Assembly: GCA_009733575.1 (NCBI GenBank)
Contig: ML769507.1
Coordinates: 1 to 64,000, forward strand
Origin: Gymnopus androsaceus JB14
Lineage: Eukaryota > Basidiomycota > Agaricomycetes > Agaricales > Omphalotaceae
Length of the DNA: 64,000 bases
Direction of reading: 5' to 3'
The notes under the pieces were generated by a model that was given only the letters and a program-made list of their open reading frames with translations, did not search any database and was not told the origin of the DNA. Within the stretch, counting starts at the first letter, position 1. Every line of letters starts with the position of its first letter. Below are positions 18,919 through 29,606 of the stretch, piece after piece. Position numbers and translations under genes: made by a program.

Positions 18919-20520
18919 TCAAGTATTCAGTTTGGCGCTTTTGCTTGTGGGATGAGGGTGGGTGTGACTACCACTGGCAGCATTTGAAGTATGATATGTC
19001 ATAGAAGGAAAATCTTCCATAGGTTGGTCGTACTTGAGCTGGAAAGGTTGGACTTCTGATCTTCCGGGCCTAGTGTACTCGTTGCTCTCTGAGATTTCAT
19101 TGTGATCATCAATGGCTGAATCAGAGGCATGCCGGTTCTCAACATCTGCAGCAACTGTGTGATGAAGCTGAGTTGAGAAAAGAGCATCCATTCCAAGGCC
19201 AATGCGTACAACAACTAATGTGGATGATATACCCTGTGAAGCAAGCCAATTTTGAAAAAAGGTTTATCTAGCCATTAGGGGGAAACCTACCACAACTTGT
19301 GTCAGTGCACAGGGACTCATAAAATCTTTCCATCCGAAAAAGGCAGTTGCTGGGTTAAAGTTTAAAACCAGCCAAACCAGAAGAAAGGCTGGTGTAAGAA
19401 GGCCGGACTCCAACCTGAGGAAGTCCCATAATATCAATTGATTTGTATTATTTTTGACATGAATGATTGGATACTTACATGGGTCCAAGAAGATTTGGAG
19501 AAGCCTTTCGACCAGATTGGCCACCCGGCATTTTTTCAATCTTGTAGTTTAACCACCACAATCTTCCGGCTGCAAAATTGATAGGAATATTAGTGACATC
19601 AATAGTTAATATATGATTGACTCACCAATCATACCAGTTAATATAACATTTTGGATGAAAGTTACAACGATGTAGATTGCAAACACTTTGTCAGAAGCGA
19701 TGTTGTTAATTTCCGAGTTATTTGTGTCATTTAACACCTGAACTTCATTCACTATCAAAACAACTAAGCTGTAGATTTAGAAAATTAGATGCTTATCAGA
19801 TTATTGAGGGACTCACTCAAAGTCGCCAGAACACCCAATAGTGGAATGATGACAACATGCTTCCTTGAGTACCATAATCGATAGCACCGGTGTATCTGGT
19901 GTTGAGAGATATTGATTGGGTCAATTATCACAGCAAGCAAAAATGACAGGCTCACCAACAAGATGTCTCCTAACAACCTAGAAATAAATTACAGTAAGCA
20001 TGGGAGTACTTTGGAAATAGTAATATGATTTTAACCCAGCAACCAGGAAAATATATCCAATCGCAGATAGAAGTGAGTAAAATGAAGCAATATCATGCTC
20101 AGATATATCAGACAAAGGAATAAATGCTGCTGTAACCAGCGATGTCATCATACACCTGGAAATCAGATCGAGAACAATGGAGGCAGTAGCTAGTATGAAA
20201 AAGAGACAAGTTGCGATGATATACAATTTACCAGGTGTAAGCCTGTAACGAAAAACATATATACTCAAGCAAAAAAGGACTAAAAATATTCCTGCATAGT
20301 ATTATTCAATGTTCCTCTAATTTCTGCAATTTTGAACAAAATGTGCTCACCATATAGGAGTAGTTCAGTCTGATCCATACCCAAGAAAGGGGATCTAGTA
20401 AGGATTCTTCTATCACGAAAAACAGTCAGGCTCACTTACTGCAACTGGTATAATGACCCCTCCATATAATGCTTGTTGCAAACAAGAATAAGTATTGTCT
20501 TCTCCGAAGCAGACAGACAT
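18919..20520 (-). CDS. Multi-pass membrane protein of unknown function, intact copy in spacer
   Basis: This is a multi-exon minus-strand gene starting at 20520 (MSVCFGEDNTYSCLQQAL). Exons can be followed through GIFLVLFCLSIYVFRY..LTPGKLYIIATC, LGDILLVSLSFLLAVIIDP.NISQHQ, FAIYIVVTFIQNVIL, RLWWLNYKIEK and SGLLTPAFLLVWLVLN. They end with VVVRIGLGMDALFSTQL and a hydrophilic His/Ser-rich tail that stops at 18919. About seven hydrophobic segments are visible, with a cytosolic-looking tail. This resembles the large family of uncharacterised 7TM proteins of agaricomycetes, for which no reaction is known. Introns are about 50 nt with GTAAGT-type donors. It is the only gene in the window flanked by the two repeat arms. 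Pseudogene fragments of it lie in both arms and at 17990-18470. Exact exon ends are inferred. Confidence 0.7.
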
Positions 20521-21809
20521 GATGGGATGGATATGTTGTAAGGCTGACAGTTTTATACTCCAGCTCGTGCCAAGTATTCTTGATCATCGGAACTGATGAC
20601 TCCCTTGCACCAAGGACTCCGTAGTTCAGCGGCCAGGTATCACCATCTGAAACAGCGATTAAGAGCCAAAATAATCAATCAATCACTCACAGTGATCCTC
20701 ACATACTTATTTCCATAAGTACTAATACGGCAAAAATACAGCGTTGGAGTGAATATCGGGAGCCCGAGAACATCGTCGAAAAGAGGCTGCATTAGGGATC
20801 CGTACCGTAATCGTAGGGTACGGCTTTACGGGTACCTGTATGAATCGAAGGCTTCATTTGCTGTACTGTTTCGACCGAGCGTTTAGTCATATTTAGCGTT
20901 ACGTCTCCAGTTCAGCCCGTCATCAGTTCAGCCATGTGCGTGATGCGTTACACGAATGGAATTCAGTTCAGCGCGCAGCCAGAGATTGATCAAAATAGCC
21001 AAATCTTCATGTCTTTGAACATGATGACAGTGACAACAAGAATCAACGACTTCTCCACGTCTTGCCACTCCTCTATGGGATAGAGCAACTCCAGCCCAGC
21101 ACAAAGCCAGTAAGTGAACATTCCATCTTCCAAAAGATGTCGAAAAACACCCTTTTACCTGTGAAATATCTTACAATCTGTGAGATACTGGCCTTCAAAA
21201 CATGTAGTTTCAGCATGGAAAAACCTCTCCGGAGCTTTCGTAAAGAGCATCGTGGTGAAAGGTTATCTGATAGGTTCCCATAGTACTGTATTTCATTATT
21301 TGTTAGTTATGTATGAAAGTTCACAAAAAGAATTTTGATTTCTACAGCCATAAAATAGGAAAATTTAGAAGCGTTATGACTTGTTAAATACCCAATTCAG
21401 ACCCTGGCATTATGCATTATACGAATTGAGAATTTTTCGAACCCAGAGGGTCGCGCTACGGTGTTACTGAACACTCGGTCGAAATAGTACTGTATGGCTT
21501 GAGGCTGCCATCCTCCCATACGTTGCCATACAAATACAACCGCATACGGCATCTTTACAGCTATAATAAGACACATAAAAAACATGCCATTAGCCTTCAG
21601 AATAGGCTAGGTTCTTGCTAGGCTCATTTTATTCTCATTAGTTACATGCACAATATCACAGTGGATTTGGAAAACCTTGGCATGTGCATCAAAATGTTCT
21701 TCAAAAATAAATATTTCATAAATGCCTCTAGGCACGCGCTTGAGTTGGCAGTTCTGGGCCACTTTGAGACACATATGTTTGTCCCTCAGGGAATTTACTG
21801 TAAAGACAG
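20521..21809. other. Upstream region of the membrane-protein gene, with a TIR insertion
   Basis: This non-coding region includes a TIR element at 20866-21487. A GTACCGTA-TACGGTAC-like palindrome lies around 20806-20838. No TATA box stands out. Nothing else was recognised from 21490 to 21809. Confidence 0.45.
20866..21487. mobile_element. Tc1/mariner-like non-autonomous element (TA target)
   Basis: The ends are CTGTTTCGACCGAGCGTTTA and, inverted, CTATTTCGACCGAGTGTTCA. Both are bordered by TA (20864-20865 and 21488-21489). The length is 622 bp and no transposase frame is visible. The TIRs are imperfect, so it is an old insertion. It lies 345 bp upstream of the membrane-protein start. Confidence 0.55.
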
Positions 21810-23000
21810 CATCAGCAAAATATGTATTTTGCATTTTAATTTTGACAGCAGTATGTTTTTTTTTTTCTTTTTTTTTTTGAATCCTCGTTTATTGCCCTCT
21901 GTCCCAAGGGATATGGTAGGCAGTACACTACAACTGTAAGTAAACATATATCTATCAAAATCATACCAGCGTTGAAGAAGGGAAACACCACATAAGCTAT
22001 AGAGCCTGCGTAAGCGGGACTCAAAGCAAACAAGTTGCAGAATTATAAGCACTACATCAGGCGGCAAAGCCATGATGCAAAGTAATTAATGTAGATGAAA
22101 CAATAAATCACATCCCATTTCCACAAACCGAAATTCTCCTTCCCATGCACTCCCTCCATCCCAAAATCCTCTGCTCTTCCCTCCAAAGATCCTTCATACA
22201 GCAAGTAGTTGGGCACATTTCACCACAGTGCATGCTGCGCATTCATAGCACTCATTTTTTCAGGGGGCAAGACCGGGCGGCAGACCAGGGGCACCACTCC
22301 CTGCGGTAGGCCTGAGTTTCCAAGCAACAGTTGATTATGAATATGCTGGATGAATATATGTTGATCCCAATGCTACAGCCATGGGCCTGGACCAGTGAAG
22401 TGAATTGTGGATGGAGTTTGGATGTGAATGGAAGCATGGCTTCAAAAGGTGAAGATGCGGTGAGTGTAGATGAGTGGTCAGAGGGTGAGAAACCGCCCAA
22501 GGAAGCAAAGTGTGTCCCAGAGCAACAGAGTGACATCTGGATGCATGCCAGTGAATCCACCCAATTCACCAACCCAGAGTCTCCCAGAGGGGTAGTGTTG
22601 AGACTAGCTAGCTATCCTGCTGAGACTGAAGGTAGCTAATCTTCTGTGTGGTTAGCAGGGTGCAGCCTATAGCTACCCCCTTGCTCGATGCAGCCTTCCC
22701 AGCGAAATTTCACCCTGTGAGCGTGGGAAAAACCCGAGATGATGGTAGTACAAGATCAAGAGGCCCCCAACAGCAGTATGTAAAACTCTCAGTGCTCCCA
22801 GAGTTCCCAGTGCTTGCCAGTGCTGTCAAAAATATAAACTCATACAACATGTCCTTTTGATTTCCAAATAAGGCAATTTTAGGGCCTCTGGGAGCTCTGG
22901 ACAGTGCCGGCCACTCCATCTGTATCCTGGAGTGCCGGGGCTCTGGAGACACTGTCCAGCACTTGCAAGAACTGGCTGCATCATACATGTTTTGCTGATG
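21810..23000. mobile_element. Long CATCAG-family element with cargo
   Basis: It starts CATCAGCAAAATATG at 21810 and ends ACATGTTTTGCTGATG at 23000, with AG on both sides (21808-21809 and 23001-23002). At 1.19 kb it is the longest member. It encloses a segment with a long poly-T/A tract (21857-21878) next to a minus-strand coding-like piece, and a terminal block (22770-22975) of repeated CAGTGCTGG/CCAGCACT words. Its right end lies in the right repeat arm, and a matching end (17288) lies in the left arm. Confidence 0.5.
21857..22073 (-). pseudogene. Retrocopy-like fragment with poly-A tract
   Basis: The minus strand shows an open stretch with a hydrophobic segment (AYAGSIAYVVFPFFNAG then ILIDICLLTVVVYCL). 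It is followed directly by an A-rich run of about 22 nt. A coding-like piece ending in poly-A suggests a processed copy of a transcript, now inside the CATCAG element. No parent gene was recognised. It could also be chance plus a simple A-run. Confidence 0.3.
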
Positions 23001-23475
23001 AGTGTTTTTATAGCAGGACATGATAGATACATCAGCAAAACTTGGGTGCTCTGTACAGAACCCATAACACTCACTAGGATATGGGCATTTTCCTGGGCAC
23101 CCTGAGCCACCCAGGGTGCCCAGGACATTTCAAGACTACCTCAAAAAGCCTAAGGATTGGGACCTTTCCTGGGCTCCCCCAGAGATATTCAGATATCTCA
23201 GGGCTTTAGGCACTTTTCCAGATGGAAATAAAATTGCCTGGAAATGACAGTGAATATCTGGTGATAATAATCTAGAGACTCCAACAATCAAATGATTTGG
23301 ATTTAAGGCTGCAAAAGACAAGACATTGAATTCCATAATGTACTGCATAGTACTAGGTAGTAGCCTGTAGGGGGGTTAGCTAGCTGAACTAGGGCACTAG
23401 GTGCACTATGTAGTACTACACAGTACTTGTGCAAGTTCCAGATGTAATGCTCTCATTGCTCTCTGAGATGTGATT

Positions 23476-24753
23476 CATGCCACCAATGATTACGCTTCAG
23501 CCAAGCTGAAGCAGTGTGAAATAAATGATTTCTGTATCTACGCAAAATGTGCTTTTGGACAAATATGGATTGTAACACCACATGCAGTGGCAGGTCCCCG
23601 GCTCCCACCCCAGTGCTTACCAAGCAAATAAATACATGCCATCAATATGAGCAGTCTACAAGCAGCCTAAGTTCAAGTACCAGCAGAGAGATAACCAGTC
23701 ATAGATAACAACATTAAACAATTATGTGAATGAGAACAGGTACTAAGTGTTCTAATGAAGGAAACAGCCCAAACTTGAATTCATGAACAGATTAATGAGA
23801 CAGTGAACACTTATGTCTTTTACTGTGCAACCAATTGGGTTCAGAATTCAGATAATGAACAAGAAGGTCATTGAGAGATTGCATTCAATAATAGTCAATA
23901 CCAGGTCAATACCATAGTGGCTGTGTGTCAGAAGTGGTAAACAGTGAGAGGCCACGACTTGAAACAGCCACCATTGACAATACAGATGACCAAAAATGTA
24001 TGACTGTTTGGTTCGCTGACCCATCAAGATAAGCCATAAATAGGGAACAGTCAGAGGAAATGACAGATTCTGCTTATAAAGATACAAGATAAGAAACCTG
24101 ATTAACTAAATGGGGCCTTTTTGACTGTAGCTCAATTGCAGCAGACAAGGCCCTTTCTCTACACTTCGTTTGAGAGTCAGGGAAGAATGTTATTTCAACA
24201 GACTGATGAATGAATAAAATTCCTACCTTCCGAATTTCTGAATTTACACTGCTTTCCAAAAGAATTGTTTTCAATTAAACTCTGAAAACAATAATTTCAA
24301 GGCAGACTGAATGCTTTTATTTCACAATAAGAGCAAAAGAAATTGCTTTGAAGAACCCTTTCAGCTAGTTCCCGAAAGACAATACTTCAATTTTTGGACT
24401 TAACTGGGCTGCTGCCAAACCGAACAGTGAAAGACAATCTTTCAACAGAAAATTGAATTGTTCTTTGAAACAATTAATTTCACTCTTATTGTGAAAACAG
24501 GACATTCAAGTCCACATTGAAACTATTGTTTTTAGAGTTCAAGTGAAAATACTTCTTTTTCAAGTCAGTGTAAATTCAAAAATTCAGAAGGTAGGAATTT
24601 TATTCATTCATCAGTCCATTGAAATGATTATCTTCCATATTTGTCCAAAAAAGTATATTTCACATAGGCATTGAAATAATTTATTTCACATAGGCATTGA
24701 AATAATTTATTTCACACTATGCTTCAGCCAAGCTGAAGCATAATTATTGGTGG
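23476..24753. mobile_element. TIR element with terminal stem-loop, right-arm copy
   Basis: This is the uninterrupted counterpart of the left-arm element. It is flanked by TGTGATT (23469-23475 and 24754-24760), the complement of AATCACA. Near its outer end a block of about 27 bp, CATAGGCATTGAAATAATTT plus TATTTCA, is present twice in tandem (24663-24716), whereas the left arm has one copy. It has no coding capacity. Confidence 0.7.
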
Positions 24754-24760
24754 TGTGATT

Positions 24761-25085
24761 GTGATCATTGGTGGCCAAATCAGACATGCTGATTTTCAGC
24801 ATCTCCAGCAAGTGTGTGATGAGGCTGAGTTGAGGAAAGAGCATCTATTCCAAGGCCAATGCACACAATAATCAATGTTGATGCTATACCCTGCTGAAGC
24901 AACCAATTTTTCTTTTTTAAAAAAAAATCTATCAAGCCATCAGCCTGAGGGAGAAACATACCACAATTTGTGTCAGTACACAGGGACTCATAAAAGTACT
25001 CCAGCTATTAGTAAAGGCAGTTTCAGCTGCCACTTGATTGTTTAAAACCAGCCAAACCACAAGAAAAGCTGGTGTAAGAACACTT
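24761..25085 (-). pseudogene. 3' fragment of membrane-protein gene, right arm
   Basis: This mirrors the left fragment at 9020-9342 with the same disruptions. These include the A-run at about 24914-24928 in place of the short intron, and the in-frame stop after the Met-Ala segment. The pseudogenisation therefore happened before the inverted repeat formed. Confidence 0.7.
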
Positions 25086-25205
25086 TTGACTTTCCTCAGA
25101 AATGTGGCAAATTTGAAATTTCCTTTTCAAGAATGTCAGATGACCTACCCTGTGGTCCGACGGTCCAACTGACACTCTAAGCACTTTCAAGGTTCAACTT
25201 GAACG
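25086..25205. other. Repeat-arm sequence between relics
   Basis: This mirrors left 8898-9019. No feature was recognised. Confidence 0.4.
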
Positions 25206-25774
25206 TTGTTGCGTTTCCTGTATGATTACTCTTTCATAATGCCTAAAGCGGGTAAGCCTTATCCTAAGGTTACCTTCAAATCTGTACCTTTTCAATCCCT
25301 CTTTGAACCCAAATTACAACATTCCTTTCTCCTCATGAAGCATGAAGCTGAGCTCACCCTTGCTCATGACATAAACACTTATAATGACACCCACAAAAAC
25401 TGCAATGACAATGAAGGCCGCATGCATCTTCCAGAAGTCCCAAAAAGCATGCTCCTTAACTTTCAGACATCCATCCCACCTCCTCCACTCCTCCAATTGA
25501 CCCACCTACCTCCACTCAGTTCTTCTGGCAATTACCCATTCCAGATCCTTTGCCTCTGCCATCTCTTCCATCTCAATCTCCTAAGCCTTGCCCTGGCATG
25601 TTCAAAGCTGGCATGCTGTCTGGGCACTTTAGTCTGCAATGGGCAAGCAAGGAAGACTTCACAGCTTGGAGAGAGGAAGAGCAGAAGAAGAAAACTATCA
25701 AATTTTTGGAGAACAGAAGAATTTGGGATGGCAACTGTTTTGATGAAGCAGTTTATTATGTATGCTCTCAATAA
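25206..25774 (+). pseudogene. Mutator-like transposase N-terminal fragment, right arm
   Basis: This is the counterpart of 8301-8897, with KPYPKVTF, ASKEDFTAWREEEQKKK and the terminal YYVCSQ. It has fewer copies of the 18-bp minisatellite, and a frame change occurs across the shortened repeat. The rest of the zinc-binding domain is missing here because the downstream part was deleted. Confidence 0.55.
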
Positions 25775-27090
25775 CAAGCTGTGGGTCCATTGGTTCAAGT
25801 AGTGCAGAGTAATCAACACTAAGCAACTGGAACACAGGGGGTTTGGCTATCAATTTAAATATTAAGGGTGCATTGTCAAAGGTTCTGCAAAGAAAATACT
25901 CTATTTGTCTCTCAAAAGTGACTGGTGTTTCTCGAAGTGATGCTGGTAGACGATTGAAGGATAGAATCTCCTTTTCTAATCAATCTATACAGATTTGGGG
26001 CAATGATAGGGGCAACAATATAACAATGACAACAAAAAGAACCACCAACAATATGGCTTGGTTCAACAAAGTGATTCCCAACAGTAGGGCAAAACCACTC
26101 AGGACAACAGACAGTTTGCTTCCTGTACACCTGAGCTCAGTCACAACAGATGGTCATTTCTTGGTGGTCACACTAGACTCCTCAAAAGTAAAACAACAAT
26201 TTGACTTGGTTTAAGTCAGGGTTTTCACAGTTAGGATTATAAGTCTCTAATGCTGGGTGCAATAAACAACTCTTTTCCATACCACACGAAGTATTACTTT
26301 GCTTCACAAGGGAGTGGTATCTTTCCTGTCTCAGCCGTAGCTACATCAACAAGGATTCACACTAGCAACAAATGAGATCCAAAGGTAACTTGTTTTGCAA
26401 AGGAAATATAGCTAGGTTTTAATACTACTCTCGGCCAGACACTGGTTTAATAATAAAGTACTTTGAGAATCCAGACAAATAGTACAACTTGTTTCAGAGA
26501 AGGGGGAATTATAATCAAATAGTCCATATATGCATATATCTGCAACTCTAATATCTGTTCATCTGCTTCTTATGGGTATTACATCCTACTTCTGTCTGGG
26601 TTATGCACCTTTGGTCCTTTCCTGGGCAACATGTACTGCTATGTAGCTGACGCATGCCCAGCGCCGTGCTCACTAATCCCATCATAGTTCTGTTTCTTGT
26701 CGTAACTTATTGTATTCTTCTTTCCTTCCTCCATATTATCATTCTCCATCATCGTAGCTTCCCAACCATATCCATATCTCTATATTCCCAGAGTATATTT
26801 GTGCGGGAAAACACCAACTAATGTACGGTGCTGTTCCCCTAGCTTGAACCTCTGTCTATTACGTGTTGTTTCTTCCATTTCTTGGCAGACACATATGCCT
26901 TCCAATCCTGGTACACATCACTTCAAGGGCCTATGTATGCTCTCTTGGCTTTGTCCTTTTCAGCATACACTGTTATTCATTGTTCGGCGCTAAACACATT
27001 ATTAGTGCTTCCTTGGTATCAAGCTTTGAAGTACCCTTTGGCTATCATGACAATCTCAACATCAGCCCACTTGAATTGGTTCTGTCCCAT
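25775..27090. other. Unassigned insert, right-arm copy
   Basis: This mirrors left 6976-8290. It includes the Asn/Gly/Arg-rich possible gag frame at 25843-26214. Homology to the left arm ends at about 27090 in TCTGTCCCATTTCGCG, and copia coding sequence begins immediately. Confidence 0.4.
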
Positions 27091-28595
27091 TTCGCGTTTC
27101 TATCGCACTAATCCCTTCACCATCATTTTTATACACATTGACAATATGACATTGGTTACNNNNNNNNNNNNNNNNNNNNNNNNNNNNNNNNNNNNNNNNN
27201 NNNNNNNNNNNNNNNNNNNNNNNNNNNNNNNNNNNNNNNNNNNNNNNNNNNNNNNNNNNNNNNNNNNNNNNNNNNNNNNNNNNNNNNNNNNNNNNNNNNN
27301 NNNNNNNNNNNNNNNNNNNNNNNNNNNNNNNNNNNNNNNNNNNNNNNNNNNNNNNNNNNNNNNNNNNNNNNNNNNNNNNNNNNNNNNNNNNNNNNNNNNN
27401 NNNNNNNNNNNNNNNNNNNNNNNNNNNNNNNNNNNNNNNNNNNNNNNNNNNNNNNNNNNNNNNNNNNNNNNNNNNNNNNNNNNNNNNNNNNNNNNNNNNN
27501 NNNNNNNNNNNNNNNNNNNNNNNNNNNNNNNNNNNNNNNNNNNNNNNNNNNNNNNNNNNNNNNNNNNNNNNNNNNNNNNNNNNNNNNNNNNNNNNNNNNN
27601 NNNNNNNNNNNNNNNNNNNNNNNNNNNNNNNNNNNNNNNNNNNNNNNNNNNNNNNNNNNAAAACCCTGGCCATCATGAAGAAACTAAAGAAAGATATTGG
27701 GGCTATAATTGAAGTTGTTGATTCTGGAGAAATCCATTGGCTACTTGGGATCGAGATCCGAAGATCTCTCCATAATAGGACAATTCACTTATCCCAGCGG
27801 TCATACATTGATGCCATACTCTCTTGCTATGGATTCTCGGATATAAAGCCACTCTCTATTCCCTTCGATCCCCACATCCACCTCACCAAAGACCAATCAC
27901 CCAAAACGGTTAAGGATATTGCTTTCATGCGCGACAAACCCTACAGAGAGGCCCTTGGCGCTCTCCAGTACTTATCCGTTGCTACAAGACCTGACATCAC
28001 GTATGCAGTCTCTATCCTTGCTCGCTTTTCACAAAATCCCGGCATCACTCATTGGAACGGTGTATGCCGTGTCTACGCCTATCTCAAATACACTCAAGAC
28101 TTTTGGCTCAGTACAAGCAACCAGGAGACAGTCCAAGGCTATATGGATGCGGATAGTATGTCCCAAGAGGATCGACATGCTATTTCCGGGTACGTTTTTA
28201 TGTTGAATGGCGGAGCAGTATCTTGGTTGTTGAAACGACAGGATACCATTTCTTTATCCACCACGGAAGCTGAGTATATCGCTTTGACCCATGCGGCAAA
28301 GGAAGCGATCTGGCTTAGGAATCTTTTGTCGGAAATCTTTGGTCCAATTACTCATGCGATCCCTATCATGTCAGACAATCAGTCCACCATCGCATTGGCG
28401 AAGGATGATCGTTTTCATGCCAGGACCAAACACATTGATATCCAATACCACTTCATCTGCTACATCATTGAGGAAGGTAAAATTCGTCTTACATACTGCC
28501 CTACCAAAAACATGATGGCAGACATCTTCACCAAAGCCTTACCTTTGATGAAAGCCAAACACTTCGCAGCATCCATGGGATTAGCAAAGGTTTGA
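27091..28595 (+). pseudogene. Ty1/copia polyprotein fragment: reverse transcriptase C-terminal part and RNase H
   Basis: Before the gap the frame reads FYRTNPFTIIFIHIDNMTLV, the active-site region of copia reverse transcriptase with the second catalytic Asp changed to Asn. After the N gap it continues with KKLKKDIGAIIEV, HWLLGIEI, LSQRSYIDAIL, EALGALQYLSVATRPDITYA and the RNase H segment with GYMDAD, SLSTTEAEYIAL, SDNQSTIAL and RTKHIDIQYHFI. It stops at 28595, followed by a purine-rich tract and the 3' LTR. The gag, protease and integrase parts and the 5' LTR are missing. The catalytic change and deletion make it inactive. Confidence 0.85.
27160..27659. other. Assembly gap (500 N)
   Basis: Exactly 500 ambiguous bases lie inside the copia reverse-transcriptase region of the right arm. 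The round number suggests a scaffold gap of unknown true size. Confidence 0.98.
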
Positions 28596-28602
28596 AGGGG
28601 AG

Positions 28603-28965
28603 TGTTGGAATATCAAAGTAAATATATTCTATCAAGCTATACATGGAATGCTTTCTCGTAGTCTCCACTTGTTTGTATCACCATCCCATGCACTCCACTG
28701 TTATCGTCTCGCAGACTCCACTCAGTCTCTCGCCGTATCCACTTGCTCTCTTGTAGTACTCACTTTACCGTATGGACAGTAGCCACACATATTCATGTAG
28801 TAGCCACTTGCCCAATATATTGTTTGTACTTAGGACTGTACATAAGCTTAGGTACCATACCCTGTAATAACACCGTTGTCCCCCATCAATCTGTGTGATC
28901 GCTACTACTAAAGTCCTGTGTGGACTTACTGCTGCTACTTCCTATTTAGGAATGTAACTCTAATA
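28603..28965 (+). mobile_element. 3' LTR of the truncated copia element
   Basis: It begins TGTTGGAATATC after the purine tract AAGGGGAG and ends ACTCTAATA. It is followed by ACCAA, which is the complement of the TTGGT target duplication seen around the left-arm solo LTR. The sequence matches 4137-4500 inverted. Confidence 0.85.
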
Positions 28966-29274
28966 ACCAAGGGGCTGCAAACTTTCAAAAGCTGACCACA
29001 GGTTGAACTCTTTGGAACTAGCCTTTTGGTCAGACTAACTAACTATGCAAGTGTTCCTATGCACCATATATGGTAAATCAAGATTAGATATTGTATTTTT
29101 CTGCCTCAGAGCTACCAGTTAGACTATCCCAAGCTTTTTATAAACTGTAAATAATATGAATCTTGAAAGGACACTTTTTGGAAAACATTATCAGTGAAGT
29201 GTTGAAACTTGGGACTATCTAACACTATGTGACTGGTGTGACAAAAAGGTAACTGTCATCTGTAAAAATTACTA
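28966..29274. other. Repeat-arm non-coding sequence
   Basis: This mirrors left 3828-4131. Nothing was recognised. Confidence 0.4.
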
Positions 29275-29606
29275 CATCAGAAAAAACTGTTTTGAGCCCA
29301 GGAGGGTCCAAGGTCACCTAGTCCTCTTAGGCAGCCTGAGGCATCCTAGTTTGCCCAGGAAAAAGGGCAAAACTTTGGACACCTCAGGTATCCTAGTCAT
29401 CCTAAGTATCCTGGAACATCCTGGGATGTCCTGGCATATCCCAGGTGCCAGGACATCCCAGGATGTTCCAGGATACTTAGGATGACTAGGATACCTGAGG
29501 TGTCCAAAGTTTTGCCCTTTTTCCTGGGCAACTAGGATGCCTCAGGTTGCCTAAGAGGCCTAGGAGACCTCAGGTCCTCCTGGGCTCAAAACAGTTTTTG
29601 CTGATG
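29275..29606. mobile_element. CATCAG-family fold-back element (right-arm copy)
   Basis: This is the counterpart of 3492-3827, with the same TA duplication. It is slightly shorter than the left copy, with changes mainly near the hairpin centre. Confidence 0.85.
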
